From contig JAVTVJ010000794.1 in NCBI GenBank assembly GCA_034509425.1, positions 953,496-1,017,495 of the forward strand: DNA of 64,000 nucleotides, given 5' to 3'. The stretch's first letter is position 1, and the number at the start of each line of letters is the position of its first letter. The stretch comes from Eopsaltria australis (Eukaryota; Chordata; Aves; Passeriformes; Petroicidae). Positions 1 to 12,976 of this stretch are shown in pieces. The translations under genes and the position numbers were made by a program. The notes under the pieces are model-generated. The model worked only from the letters and a program-made list of their open reading frames with translations. It was not told the DNA's origin and ran no database searches.

Positions 1-3000
1 ACTAAATGCAAGAGTCCTAGCAGAAACTGCTGACCTTTTGCATGATTACAGACTGCCCTGCTGAAGAACTGTAAATGAATCATCCTGCAGTGAAATATAA
101 ACAGGATGCTGCCCTTCCATTGCTGCTTTGTTTACCAAGATGTGCTCATCAAACTGCAATGGTATCAAATTAGGTGACAACAGCAGTTTGTAGCAATACA
201 GGAATCTAGGGTCAGAACTGTAGGAGGGGGTATTGCTCCCCTTCCCCATCTCCTAACTGCAAGCACGGACTGAAGCAGTGGAGACTCATCCGCTGCTACC
301 AGGTCTGAATAGTCCTGTTTTGAGACTGGTTAGAGTAAAAGGTACTGGTGATGTCTGAATTGCATGGAGGGCTTCATTTGGGACTCCCTTCCTTTTGTTC
401 AGGTTTCACCTGGAGCCACAAAACTCATCTAAATCTAGGAGTGAAATGAGAGTCATTGCCTCTTTTCTCCTGCCAGGTTTCTTGCCCACATGAAAGTGAA
501 TCAGCAAGATGCCAAAGCAAGTCCTAAAGTTCAAAGAACGTGAAACAGGGTAGCCAAAATAACCCTGCTGGTTTGGTTCACATTCAGGTTGCCTGAATAT
601 TCCTATTTTTTTCCCAATGATGCTTTTTTTTTACTGCTTTGTATAAGAGAAGCCATGGAAATCCAGATTTGCCCTCTGTTTTCTCTAACAGCACAAGGAA
701 AGCAACCTGATGCTGGACTGGAGCAAACCAAGTAACTGCTGAGTGCTAAGATGGTTCAAGAAGTCCTTGGGCAAATCAATGGAACATGCAAACTCTGATT
801 CAGGAAAGTCAGTAGGTACAATGATCACAGAAATTATCACTATGGTGCCATTCTTCTTGCACTCATGCTTCTGTTCCTGACTGCTGGGGAGGCAGGGTGG
901 CCAAACATGAAATTTTTCTTATAGGTAGATTTGGTGAGTTTTAAATTCATAAAAATTGCTTCTGTTTTTTGTGCTTAGTTGACTCTATGGTATTTTTGAA
1001 ACCTATCATATTTGTGTCTAGTATAACTAGGATTTAGAAAGAGGCACTGATTTTTATGCTCTGAGCATCCTGCAACTGTGCCAAGGTCTGAGGTTCTTAA
1101 AATAGTTTGCTTGGTATGAAAGCCAGCATGAATACATAGCAAAATGATAGTACAGTATGAAGGGAAGTGAAGAGGAGAGAGACTATTTAAGTCCATGGGA
1201 GAAAATTATTTGGATATGCTTTAGGGAGTAAAGAGCAAAAGGGTGGAAGGATATGACAATAAATGTCAATGTCTGCACAACTGAGTTCTCAAATTCAGCT
1301 GTAGTAGGTCCTGGCAGTGTCTGTGCCTTTTGCTCCTTTTATGTCACTGCCATTTACTCCCTTTTGGACAGTCTTGTATTATATGACCTCTGTTTTTGTA
1401 AGTGAAGGTGATTGAAAGAAGTTTGAAATATGGTTGTGGGACTCAACACACAGGACAACCAGAGTTCAAAGATTATTAATGATCCTTCTGAATCAAAATA
1501 GCTCATGTTTGTTTTGGGATTTTTTATTGAAATCAGATAATCCTGGAGATAGTTCCTTTAGGATGCTTGCATTTGACTTGGTTTCTTGCCCTGCTACTTT
1601 CCTCTTTGAAGCAAATTTAGCTACAAAAGACAGCTACTCTAATTTCCAAATTAAGCATAGAATTGAAAGGGATAGCAGGATCTGGACAAAGGATTCTGCA
1701 ATAAGTCTGAAGAATTAGGCCAGCTCATGTGAGATAAGGACACTTGCTGATGAGCCCTCCCCTAGTCCTGCTTGTTGTGTGTCTATTTGTTTAATTATGG
1801 ACTTCAGTTTGGTTGTCACAGCAGGTGCACTGGAAACTCTCTGTCTCTAAAGGTATCACAGGGTGGATATAAACAGCTGAAAATCCTGCTTGTGGAGTTG
1901 TCACTTGCTCAGTCAATAGAAAACTTGGGAATAGAGGCACAGAAATGAGTCTTTTCTCCACTGCATTTATAAAAATGATCAAATCTCCACAGAAAACTTC
2001 AGGTTATCTTTTTTAAACTCTGTCATCCTTCCTTGGATGGTGGGAGCAGGGGAACTCTGTATATTTGGGTTTTTTTATTTATGTAAGTGAATGCTAGAAA
2101 CTACATTGAATTCTTTGTAAAATATGATTTATGCTGAGACTGCAGGATTACTGGAATGAATCTGAAGAGTTTGAACTCAAATTAGGTCTTTTTTTTTCTA
2201 CATTATTTTTCAAAATTTGCATGTTCAAGGGAACAGGTGTATGCCATAGACTCCTCCTAGCAAGGGAGGCACTTGCCATTTGTGAAAAGGAAAATAATGC
2301 TCTGAAAAGGCTCTTTAAATGACTTAAAACATCGAGTTGCAAGGAAGATTTGGACTATGAAAAGCTAAGGTCAAGTCTCCTATGCCTATCAAAGGACAGT
2401 TTTGGATTTGAAAAGTTTAATGATTTGTTATGGGATGCTTCTCAAACACTGATCAGTGAGTCCTAATTTCTGCAAAAGTGGAGCTAGGGAAGGGAAAGGA
2501 CACCTCAGGCAACTGCAAAGACAGTTCCACTGAGGCTGGGAAAGGACCTTATTTCTGTTAATATGAGAATTAATAGTGTAATTTTTTCCAGACAGGTCCT
2601 ATTGTGCACATCAATGCTTATGTGTGCTCTATGATTCCTGTTGTCTGTGGTCCAGGTCCTCTGTACCAGAAAACAGGAAAATAACACTGATTTAGTGTGC
2701 TACAAAGGACTGTAAGTCCTAGTGCTGCTAATCATGCATGATGCAGACACCTTCAAAATTTTATTGTCTATTTAGGTTTGCCTTTTCATCATTTCTTCAC
2801 AAAACAGACAGTTTGCAGAGAGGCAGCAAACATTTTACCTGTTGCTGTATGCCTCTGCTTTGTGGCAGTAGTTGTTCTGAAGTTACCTGTATTGAATACT
2901 GCCCAGGAAAATCCTTGCTTTGTGCTGATCCTTCTGTCTCGGACTGCATGATTAACCATCCTCCTGGATCAGCCAGACTTTGCTGTTTAGAAGATAGCCC

Positions 3001-6000
3001 CTTATCTTTCATCCATTCACTGGCCAAAATTATCTCTGCTAGTCTGAGTTTATGATACAATTGGGGGTGGAAGTTCATGGTGCTTGCAGGGCACATCTAC
3101 CAGATCACTGCTATCAGGAAAGGGTTTTACTTCTGGAGAAGTTGCCTGCTGACTGTATGGTTCTCCATGCTCCAGTGCCCCTGGCTGAGCCCCATGGCTC
3201 AGATGCCCTTGATCCCTTGGTAAGCTGATTCAACTTACTGAATTGGGAAAAAAACACTAAGCCTATTTGATTTTTTCTGAGAAAAGTGAAACTCTTGTCT
3301 TTCGATGAGTGTGAGATGTTTGCTTGACCCATCTTTTAAAATGCCTCCCTGGTTTTCAGACAATCTGTTTACATGAGGTTCCTGCTGAACTTTCTTTTCT
3401 TTCTGAAAAGAGGTTGTTGGCATGGCTCTGCAGCTGTTCCAAATGCTTTCATGTTAGCATGACCAGTCAGTGTAGCATCTCATAAATCACCAGTGTATCT
3501 GAAACCAACTGAGCCAGAAGGAAGCATACCAAGTGCACACAAATAGCGTGTTGTTTGGAAATTGTATGGTTGATGGAAATAAAATGGTCTTTCGTGTGCA
3601 TCTTATCCTGACAAAGCTCATCACTTGTTTGTTTGGACTCAAAGTCAGGCTTTTTAATATTATGCAATGAAGTAGTTAAAACCAAACAAAGCAAATATGC
3701 TTCACTTTTCCAGAGCTCTTTGCAATTAGTGAAATCGGGGTTATTAGGAAAAATATGTGGTGGGAAGTCAGAGGACAAAAGCACAGCATATAGTAATTTC
3801 ATCAATGTAATAATCATGTCTGTGAAGAGCTCTCTGCCAGTGGAACAGACTACTTGATATTCATCCTTTGATCTGCCATAACTTCCATACCAGTTGCCTG
3901 ATGCAGTCAGTTGTTATGGGGCTCCAGGTGCTTATGTGACCCTCTTTGGCCCTGCTCAAACCTCTCAGTGCCTGTGACTGATCCTTGTGCTGAGCTCAGC
4001 AGAACAGGGAGCAGGTGGTGGAGAACGTGCAGGGGTCAGTGCTTGTGATGGCCTCTTTTCTGAACACAGGATTGAAGTCCTGCTCTCCTGCAGGCTGGCC
4101 CTCCACAGAGGAGAACACTGACCCCCAGCCCTCAGGTTTCATAGTGAAAATGAATATTGCAAATGATGTTTTCTAAATGGTTACCATGTTTTGCAAATGC
4201 CACTTGCACTCATTTCCTGTTTTGCCCTGGTTCTGGTACCTACTGGGCTCAAGGTGGAGTGTTAATCTTGCTTCAAAGCTTGCACCCTGCTGGGTCTCTA
4301 CACTTGCAGGATTTTTTCTTGCAATGCACTATTTATGCTGATTTACCTTTTCCATCTTAATGTTCTGTATCTGAGCCCTTAAATTTACAATAACTTCTGT
4401 CACTATTAGATGTCCCTTAGTTCACACCTGTACACTGGAAATTATTTTCAAGCCTGATTTCTGAGTTTTGGATTTTTAGTAGATATGTCAGGGTCTCAGA
4501 ATTTCTTTGCACACTTTTATTTTGCAATTGCTAACTGAGTTCATGGAGCAAAGCATGTCTTTTCTGTTTTGGAGATGATGAACTGTTTGGTTCACATGTG
4601 CTTCTAATACCTTTCTAAGGTGGGAATAAAGGTGTGGGAGTGAGCAACTTCTGTGGATGTTTACCATTGTCCGGGTAGTTATCAGCACACAGCCCTTTAA
4701 TTAAATCAGATAACAACTAATTGCCCAGAGTAGGTATTTTTCTAATCTATCACCCCCAAGGACACTTTTTAATGAACATAACAGCAAGATTTGAAGATGC
4801 TGGAGCAGCCTTGTCTCCTAGGTAGCAGCAGGTCACCAGTTGTGCTGTGCTGTGTGTGCTGCTGTATTCCAGAGATGGCAGAGCTTCCTTCAAATCTTCA
4901 CTGTAAAGGAGAAGGAAATTTTTATCCTGCTCAGGTAAAATATAAGTTAGTCTATATTCCTAAAAGCCATGAGCTAATTATAAATAGAAGAGCTGACATC
5001 AGTTGCCATGACTTCCTGGATACCTAAGCTTGCTCTTGAGATGGCACAATGAGTTCTCATTCACAGAAGAAGAGAGTGAGTCAGGCCTTGGTCTGTTTCG
5101 ATGAGATTTTGCTGAAAACATGGCAGGGAACACAAGATACTAAAGGAGTGGGAGGAAGCACAGTAAACACATGTAGGAAGAGAGGCAAAATGTGGGAAAA
5201 TGCTCTCTAAGAAGGGGAGTCAGGTTCATGTTGTAGAAAGTCTGTTTCCTCCTTCAGCGGCAAAAAAAAAGCTGTTTAGTGCTTTCCATTAGAAGACTTC
5301 TAATTTCTTTTAAACTATGTTTCTTATTACTCTGATAGACTTTGACTGCATGGGCTGAAATAATGGGTGTCGTGAGTCTGTCTCAGGTTGACTAGCATAC
5401 GTGTTTTTGAAGGGGGTTGATGGAGTGTATAGAAGGCTTTGCCCATGGCTACCTGAATGCTACAGGCAGGTAATGCTGGATGGGAAGAGGTATGAGCGAC
5501 TGGGGACAGCTCCACTTCTCCAGGTTTCTGGTTTTCCATCCCAGCCTCTGTCTCTGCAGACTTCAGTGAGTGATGGTTACCTTGGCTTGGGAAATAAAAA
5601 TAGCCTTATGATGAGCAGAAAGAAGTGAAGAAGTGGCTTTGAAATGGTGTTAAAGTTATATCTGGGGCAAGAATATGTTGACTGTCGTAGAAAAGGGGAG
5701 GTCACAGCTAGGCAAGGTTATGCAGAAAGGTCCAGGACACTCCTGTGGAGCCTGGGAAGGGGCAGTGGGGATGAGGAACACCACGACAAAGTTCAGTGTC
5801 AGAGTAACAACATAATTATGTTGTCTGAGTGTGGTCAGAATAGTTGGCAGTAAATAATATCAACCACTGGGAGAACCAGAAATACCAATTGAGCAAAAAC
5901 ATTTGTAGGGAAAGAGCTGGTTTACAGCATCTTCAAATCAGTTCTGGGCAAAAACTTCAAAAATTGCCCACAACTGTCCCTTTTCTTTTTTCTTTTCATT

Positions 6001-9000
6001 TAGAGACAAAACTTTTATTTGGAGTTTTGTATTTGTTTTCTTTTTTTTAAAGTGCAAATCAATGTAACTCTAAACAGTTACTTTTAATGAAAGAATTCAT
6101 GAATGTAAAGGGCAAAGTTAGAATAAAATGTTCTGAAAATATTAAAACAAAACAAATAATAACGTAATAGTAATATTCAGAACACCAGCTTTCACCCTGA
6201 ATTCAGGGTGAGAACCAATTCCAAAGCAACAGACTTGTAATGACTAGGTAAAAACATTTGTGTCCCAACTACATTTTGAATGCAACTCTAATTCTGGTGT
6301 TCTCTACCTTTCACATGATGGCTTTTCACTCTTAATAATAGTTTTCTGCTGCAGTTTAGTGTGATCTGGAAGGACACTGTGCAGGTGGAGATCTGGGGGC
6401 TGTAATTCTGGCTGTGCTGAAATTACGGGGCTTGGCTTCTTTCAGCTTTTCACAGCAAATGTCTGCTTATCTCTTTTGTCTGTGAAAGACAGAAACAGAA
6501 TGGAAATACAGAGTGGAGGTGGAAAACACTGTGTGAGAGCCTCCAGCCCAGGGCAGATGGCAGGTGATAAAGACTTGGCCCTGATGCTTGGCTAACGAGC
6601 TCCTTTCTGAAAGGCACAGGAGGACCCATGAGAATCCCATGGTGCACTTGCAGCTGGAGCTGAACAGGCAGGAGACTTCTTTCAGAGATGTCTGAGGACT
6701 TTGTTGTTGCCAAAGTTGCTTTGCCATAATAATTGGTAGCAAAGCAGTTTCGACTAAGCAGAAGCCAGTAACTGTATGCAGCCCAGCATTCAACTTGCAT
6801 TGGGTATTTTAATGAAATGTTTTCCCAGGCTGCCAAACGATGCCCCTTCACTAATAACATATAAAGCAAAAGGCCTGTGGCTTCTTTTATAAGCCTATGT
6901 TTATATTTGTTCTGCTGAAAGGACCTAGTTTTGACACATTTAATTAGTGGTAAGAACCCAGAATAAAAGCGTGCAGGTCTAAAGGATACTTCAGCTCTTC
7001 ACAAGCAGCTACTAAATATCTGCTCTCAGAAACTTGCTGCGGTTGATTTTGGTTCAGGTAATACTTCAGTGTGTGTATGCTTTCATCTGCTGGGCTGTGG
7101 TTCTAGAAAGCCCTGACCAGGCATGCAGCTGCTAAATCCCCAGATATATATGTGATACTTAACTGTGATGCACTCTTTACTTGCCTGAAGTTTCATTTCT
7201 CTTGGGCCAGTGCTGTATAGGTGCTTGAGTACAACGAAACCACTGCACCTTGCTGATAGGTATTCACCCTTGTAATTGTGTACAGCAGCTGCTTAACCTT
7301 GTAGAGCAATACTAAATTTCAAATGAGCGTGTGAAAGGGAGAAAAGTAATAAAACTTCAGGACTAGTTCTAAGGCAGAATATGGCAAATTTGTATCAGAT
7401 AGTTCAGTCATTCTAATTCCTCTGGAAAGTAAATTTTTGTTAAGAAAGGGATTTTGTTTGCTTTGTGTTCTTTCTGTTAAATGGAACATATCTAGGCTGA
7501 AGCTGCTGAGATGCAATAAATCCACACCATAAACAAACAACTCACAGTGTTGCTTTTCAGGCTAGGAGGGGATCTCTGAGGAAAATCTGTTGAAATTCAT
7601 TTTTACCCAATCCATCTGGCAGTGCTGGCATGTCTTGTGGTGACTTTTGTTGGAGATTGTTGTGAAATGTTTACTTTATTGTTTTTCTCCTTCTTTCCAC
7701 ACATTCTCTCCTAACTCCCACTCCTACACCGTGACCTCACAACAAAGAGATTAACCAGTCTACCACAAGTGCTCTGGAGCAAAAAGAAAGTACATGTTTT
7801 GCTTTGTGAGGAGAGAAGGTTGGCAATGATCCTTGGCTTTCATTTTGCAAGTGCAGATGAATGCAGTTGTTTTCCTGGAATTTCATATGTACCAAGTTAA
7901 AAGAGCTACTTGTGTGAACAAAATTAAACACTTACCTTGATTTACAGAATTGAGGCTATGCTATCAGACATTTTGGTGTTTGTTCACTTTCAACAATTAA
8001 TTACAAATGATGGAAAACTGCTTTTAATGTGCCATTATGCAAAACGTCATTAGGACTGGTAATCTACAAAAGGCATTTAGGTCACGGATAATTTCCAGAC
8101 TGAAACTATTCTCCAGCATTTTAATGACTCTGCCCCTTGGTGTGCGTTCTGGCAGTTCCACAGATTCTATTGGGTTGTTCTTGTTTCCTTGTCTTGCTGC
8201 TGCTGCTTCTGAAAGAGACTTCCAGAGAGATCACAGGTGATGGCGACGTGGGTAGAGCTCTACTGACGTGCTCTTTAGGTCACTGAGGTAACAGTGCATG
8301 GCAAATGTATTTAACTTCCAAGAATGGAATAATAAGAATGAGGACAAATAACTTGTACTCGGTAGCCTTGCATTTAACAGATACTCTATCATTCTGTTAT
8401 GATAAAGATTTCTCTTCCAGTGGTGCCCGACGAGACATTGTAAGATAAAAAGCTCTTGTTCCACTGGATTACTACAGAGAAGGGAAAATGCAGACTGCTT
8501 CCTGATTGCGTATAGTAAGAATTCAATGCTCTGGACTGTAAATCAGAGAAGACACCAACATGACATGCAGCTCAGATGAGAGCTCAGCTACAGCAGTTTT
8601 CTAGATTCCTGCATTCCTTCCTTATCAGCCTGTAACACAGTGGCATGAGCAGATGCACTGACACTGTTGAATAATATCACTTACATGTATGTCTTGCCAA
8701 CAAGAAAAATAGAGAAGGTTCAGCTGCCCTGCTATCTTCACCCTGTTAAACACTCCTGTTACAGTGGGAAGCACTCTTCCTGTTTGGAGCATTTTATTTT
8801 TCATTAAAAATAGTCCCTAAGTAAGGAACCAAGACTCAGAAGTGACTAAGGTTTTCCTGCACTGGCTAGTGTTCACATCAATGTAGGTGCTGCAGAGGTA
8901 CATAATGCTGAGCCACAGGCTCTGGTTCCCTGTGCAATGAGAAGGAGAAGGGTGTGTGGGGGGATCCTTTCCGTGTGCTCCCACTCCCATCTCAGCTAAA

Positions 9001-9545
9001 TCATGCGGGCTTCAGCCAGTACATGGACACTGTGAGGACAGTAAAACAATTGATGTGTGCTGTGCTCTGTGAACAAAATAGCAATCAAGTCATTAGAAAA
9101 AGAGAAAAGTTTAAGACATTTCAATACTGGGCTTGAAAGAGACATTTTCTTGCCAGATGTATAGTGTGGTAGATGCCAAATAACCTGAAGGATGGGCATA
9201 CCCAGGAATTTGTCATCTCTTCCCCAAGTATGGTGTTTGATTTAATGAGGTATTATCTCTCCCTTCAGACTTTGGCTAGCCAAATTGCATCTTTTATGAT
9301 TAATGCTACAATGCCCTTCCTGGACAGCCAGCCCCAAATGCCTTTTCTGAGTTGCCTGGCAGATGCAGTGCCTCTGTCCCTGCGGGGTGTCATCTTTTTG
9401 CAGATCTCTGTAATTGTCTTCCTCAGTAGTTTCTTTTTCAGACTCAGGGCTCTGAAACAATAAAACCCCAAAGTTTTGTTTCTTAGTGGGAAACAATCCA
9501 CACTTTTGAATACCTTTTTTTTTGTGTCCCTGCTCTGAACCCTTC
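1..9545. other. gene-free stretch, no repeat recognised
   Basis: I see no exon, RNA gene or recognisable transposon here. Open frames stay below 140 codons, occur on both strands and show no family motif. Base composition is ordinary AT-leaning avian DNA with short homopolymers. The only local structure worth noting is a 20-base perfect palindrome near 6.2 kb, listed separately. Very old repeats or conserved non-coding elements could be present but cannot be identified without alignment. Confidence 0.6.
6192..6211. repeat. 20-bp perfect palindrome
   Basis: The sequence TCACCCTGAATTCAGGGTGA equals its own reverse complement over 20 bases, centred on an EcoRI site. It lies in AT-rich single-copy-looking DNA. 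The palindrome is seen directly; no function is implied. Confidence 0.9.
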
Positions 9546-9559
9546 CCAATTCTATTATG

Positions 9560-10290
9560 TGCTGCTGACGATGAGAGTAATGGAATTGCACACAGTATTC
9601 AATTTATGGATAAACACTGGATTTATATAGGGACATAATGATCTTGATTTTGGTCTCTGTTCCTTTTCCAAGAATTCTTATTATTCAGTTTGCTCTTTTG
9701 ACTTCTACTAAGCACTAAATTGTATTTATGTAACTATTTATCATAATCTCAAAATTTTGCTTGAGTGGTAATGGTCAGCTTGGAAAACATCATCAAACAT
9801 TTGAAATTAGGATATTTTTTCTCCCTCAAGACTCACTTTATTATTATGAATTTCAGCTGTGTTATTATCTATAGTCATTCAGTTTCATGAGGTTCTCTTG
9901 AAATTGTTGAAGATTGCCCTTTTCAACCACCCTGAAAAATAAACATCAGCAATATCACCCCACTGGTGTTTCTACATCATTCTAAATTTGTTGTACACCA
10001 CAAATTCCAGAGAAGAACCTTGGAGAATGTCACTTGTCTAGAAATCCTTGGTGGATGACCTTGTTGATAGTGTTAGAAATGCAGAGAGATTACCTGACCA
10101 TCAGACATAGATCTCCACACAACTGCATATTTGTCCAGACAGCTCAGAGAGTTTTGCAGAGGAGGGTGTGCCTTTGTGAAACAGTGCTGATGTTTTCCAA
10201 ATCATCTTCTCTCTTCCCATGGTTGGTTAGTGTACACCCATCCTTCTTGATTCCAGATATTTTCATGTTTCACAAAACAGGAAGGCATCC
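9560..10290 (-). mobile_element. ancient diverged CR1/L3-like LINE fragment
   Basis: Read on the minus strand, this stretch is collinear with the 3' half of the reverse-transcriptase region of old amniote CR1/L3-like LINEs. On the plus strand the recognisable landmarks, in order, are a block around 9,580-9,640 (antisense of the 'QLWGP'-type region), GATTTATATAGGGACATAAT near 9,620, GCTTGAGTGGTAATGG near 9,760, a TTCAGTTTCATGAGG block near 9,880, and GAGAAGAACCTTGGAGAA near 10,011 (antisense of the 'PQGS' region). Divergence is high and no frame is open. Both ends are approximate and more of the element may continue toward 11.4 kb. The call rests on remembered consensus order, not on an alignment. 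Confidence 0.55.
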
Positions 10291-11763
10291 TTAAGGCTGT
10301 GAAGTCAAGGAAATGCCGAGCTGGAAGAGTCAGTTTTGGTTACTCAAGCTGCGAGACCTCCTGCTTCTTGAAGTGTGTCCTGCTGCTTTTCTCCTATTCC
10401 TCAGGTTTGTATTGAGTTAACCAGTGGAGTCCTCCTACCTACATGCTTTATCCCAAGGCCATTAAAGAGACTGTGAAATGGATGCCCTAAGACACAAGTA
10501 AGGGGACAGTCCCTCCAGAGTGACAGTTCTCCTACAGCTTGGCTTACAGTCAGCTCTCCAGAAGCTGCCTGCACATTTCAAGACTTCTTGCAATAATCCC
10601 TCCTCCAACTGAGCATGTAGTCTTCCATAAATTTTTACCTGGTGTTTACCAAAGTTTGTTTCCTTTGTGTGCTTTTTAAGAAACTTTTAGGTTTAGTTTC
10701 TTTAGGAAAATGAATACTTCAGCCTTTTGATACTCTTGTGCTTCGCAGTTTGTTTAACTCTGTCTTCCTTAGACTGCTTTTCCTAATTTACTCTAAAATC
10801 TTAAATGTCATTTAGGTTTGGCTAATACAGGTTGTTTCTAGTTCACTTTGTTTCCCTCTTCTTTCAATATGGATGCTTTTTTCCTATTATCCACTCATAT
10901 TGTGCCCTCACTGACTCAAGAAGTTTGTAGAAAATATTTGCTATCAAAGCCCCAAGATTGCATAGAGGAGAGCCTTTATAAGTTTTGAGATTAAGTTTGC
11001 TTCAGTCAATCTTTTCCTTCAATCAAGAATGCACAAAATCTTTCAGTTGTGCTTCCACTTTGTTTGAGGTAATTTGAATTTTCCTACCCTTAGTCCCATC
11101 TTGTCTTTGCTGCCTGTATTAGAATTTTCCTTAACTGATATTTTACTTCTGATTTCAATTTGTTTTAGGTCCTATCTATTCTTCCTTGTAGTATTAGAGG
11201 TTTTCTGACTTATGTAGCTGAACATAGTCAGTTGTTTAATTGCTGTTAAAACGTCACACTTATCATAACCCTCAAAACTTCACACATCAACACCATGCAT
11301 ATTTACTTCTAAAACATTGTTTCCTCTCCAGTCTTTTCTCTTTCTTGCCAGCTTCTTTGACTAACTATGAAATTATTGATACATAACTCATTCCTTTGTA
11401 CATGCTGAGCGCATGTTTGGATGTGTGTTGATTCCTGCCAATAAACTGCTTTACTATGCATTAGCTTGGTCCAGTAATAATTTCTCAGAGTTCAGTATTT
11501 GTTCATGCTTCATGCTAATTTATAGAAGTTCAGCCTTGAGTAATACACTTACTCAGCCTTTGGAGTATGTAAATATTTCCCTTCACTGTAACTCTGCGTT
11601 GCTCTGGAGAATGGTAAAATTACATGGAAAACGTGTTTTTTCACTTTGCTCTAAAAGGAATTAAGCTTTACTTGGTTCATATAGGATGTGAACTAAATTT
11701 TTTTCCTATTTAAGTATGATCACTCTTGCAGAAAAGTCTCTGTGGTCTTGATTTAAAGAATTA
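10291..11763. other. gene-free stretch, possibly more old LINE sequence
   Basis: No exon or clear repeat boundary is visible. The segment is T-rich on the plus strand and may contain further degraded antisense LINE sequence continuing from the element at 9.56 kb. I could not match it confidently. Confidence 0.4.
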
Positions 11764-12935
11764 CAGAGTCACAGAATAGTTAGGGTTGGAAGGGATCTCA
11801 GGAGATCACCCTGTCCAACTCCTGCACCAAAGTGGGGTCACCTAGAACCAGTGACACTGGAACACATCCAGGTGGGTGTTGAGTGTCTCCAGAGAGGGAG
11901 ACTCCACAACCTCCCCAGGCAGCCTGCTCCAGTGCCAGTCTCAATGTAAAGTTCTTCCTTTTGTTTTAGTTTATGGACATTGCATCTTGTCCCGTTTCTG
12001 GGCACTACCAAAAAAAAAGTCTGGCACTATCCCCTTTGCACCTGCCTTTGACTTATTTATGTGCATTCACAAGATCCCCTCTCAGTCTCCTTGAGAGTAA
12101 ACAGACCCATCTCCCTCAGTGTCTTTTCATGAGAGAGATGCTACAGACCCCTCATCATCCTTGTGATCCTTCTCTGGACCCTCTCCTATATCTCCTTGTC
12201 TTTCTTGAACTGTGGAGACCAGAACTGGGCACAACACTCCAGATATGGCCTCATCAGGGCTGACTAAAAGTGGAAAAATCAGCTTCCTCTACCTGCTAGC
12301 CACACTCTTCCTGGGCCTCCAGGCGACGAGGACACACTGCCAGCTCATTATCAACTTGTCACCCATCTTGGGAAGTCACCCAAAACTTCCAGGTCTTTCT
12401 TAGCAGAGCTGCTCTTCCTTGGGGCAGCCCCATCCTGTGCTGATATTTGGGTTTACTCCTCCCCAGGAGCAGGGCCCTGCACTTGCCCTTGTTGAACCTC
12501 ATTAGGGTTCTCTCCACCCAACTCTCCAGCCTGCCAAGGTCCAGCCAAAAGGCAGCAGAGCCTTCAGGTGTATCAGCCACTTCCCCAGTTTGCATCATCA
12601 GCAAACCTGCTGAGGGGATCCCTTTGCCCAGGTCATTGATAAACAGGTAGAATAAGGTTGGATCCAGTATTGATCCCTGGGGAACACCACTGACTGCAGG
12701 CCTCCAACTGGATTCTACTGCCCTGATCCTGACCCTCTGAGCTCTGCCATTCAGCCCATGCTTGATCCACCTCACTGTCCATTCATCTAACCCACATATC
12801 TTTAGCTTACCTCTAAGGATGTTGTAGGAGATGTCAAAAGCCTTGCTGAAGTCAAGATAGACAACATCCACTGCTCTCCCATCACCAACCCATCCTGCCA
12901 CGGCATCATAGAAGGCTGTCAGATCTGCCATACAA
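11764..12935 (-). mobile_element. CR1 LINE, 5'-truncated, minus strand
   Basis: On the plus strand the element begins with the antisense of a CR1 3' terminus (ACAGAGTCACAGAATAGTT, then GGTTGGAAGGGATCTC). It runs through the antisense C-terminal region and the reverse-transcriptase domain. The 5' end is lost just upstream of the conserved LTAFYD segment, at about 12,935, which is the usual outcome of incomplete CR1 reverse transcription. CR1 is the dominant avian LINE, and its 3' octamer tail is how its own reverse transcriptase recognises template RNA. The coding frame is damaged (see the pseudogene at 12,359-12,976). The 5' edge is approximate. Confidence 0.9.
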
Positions 12936-12976
12936 AAAATTACCTGCTGATGCAGTAGCAGAACACATCTCATCAC
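12359..12976 (-). pseudogene. CR1 reverse transcriptase fragment, disrupted
   Basis: This 205-codon minus-strand frame covers part of the CR1 ORF2 reverse-transcriptase domain. Residues 40-48 read YLDFSKAFD (motif A, holding the first catalytic aspartate) and residues 96-104 read SGVPQGSIL (motif B). Downstream, GKCRALLLGRSKPKYQHRMG matches the CR1 thumb region. The catalytic FADD motif is missing from this frame near residues 122-130. The codons for it are present one base out of phase, while the flanks on both sides are in phase, so a compensating pair of indels crosses the active site. The first 16 or so residues probably come from flanking DNA, not CR1. The product could not be active. 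The family is certain; the exact indel positions are inferred. Confidence 0.85.
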
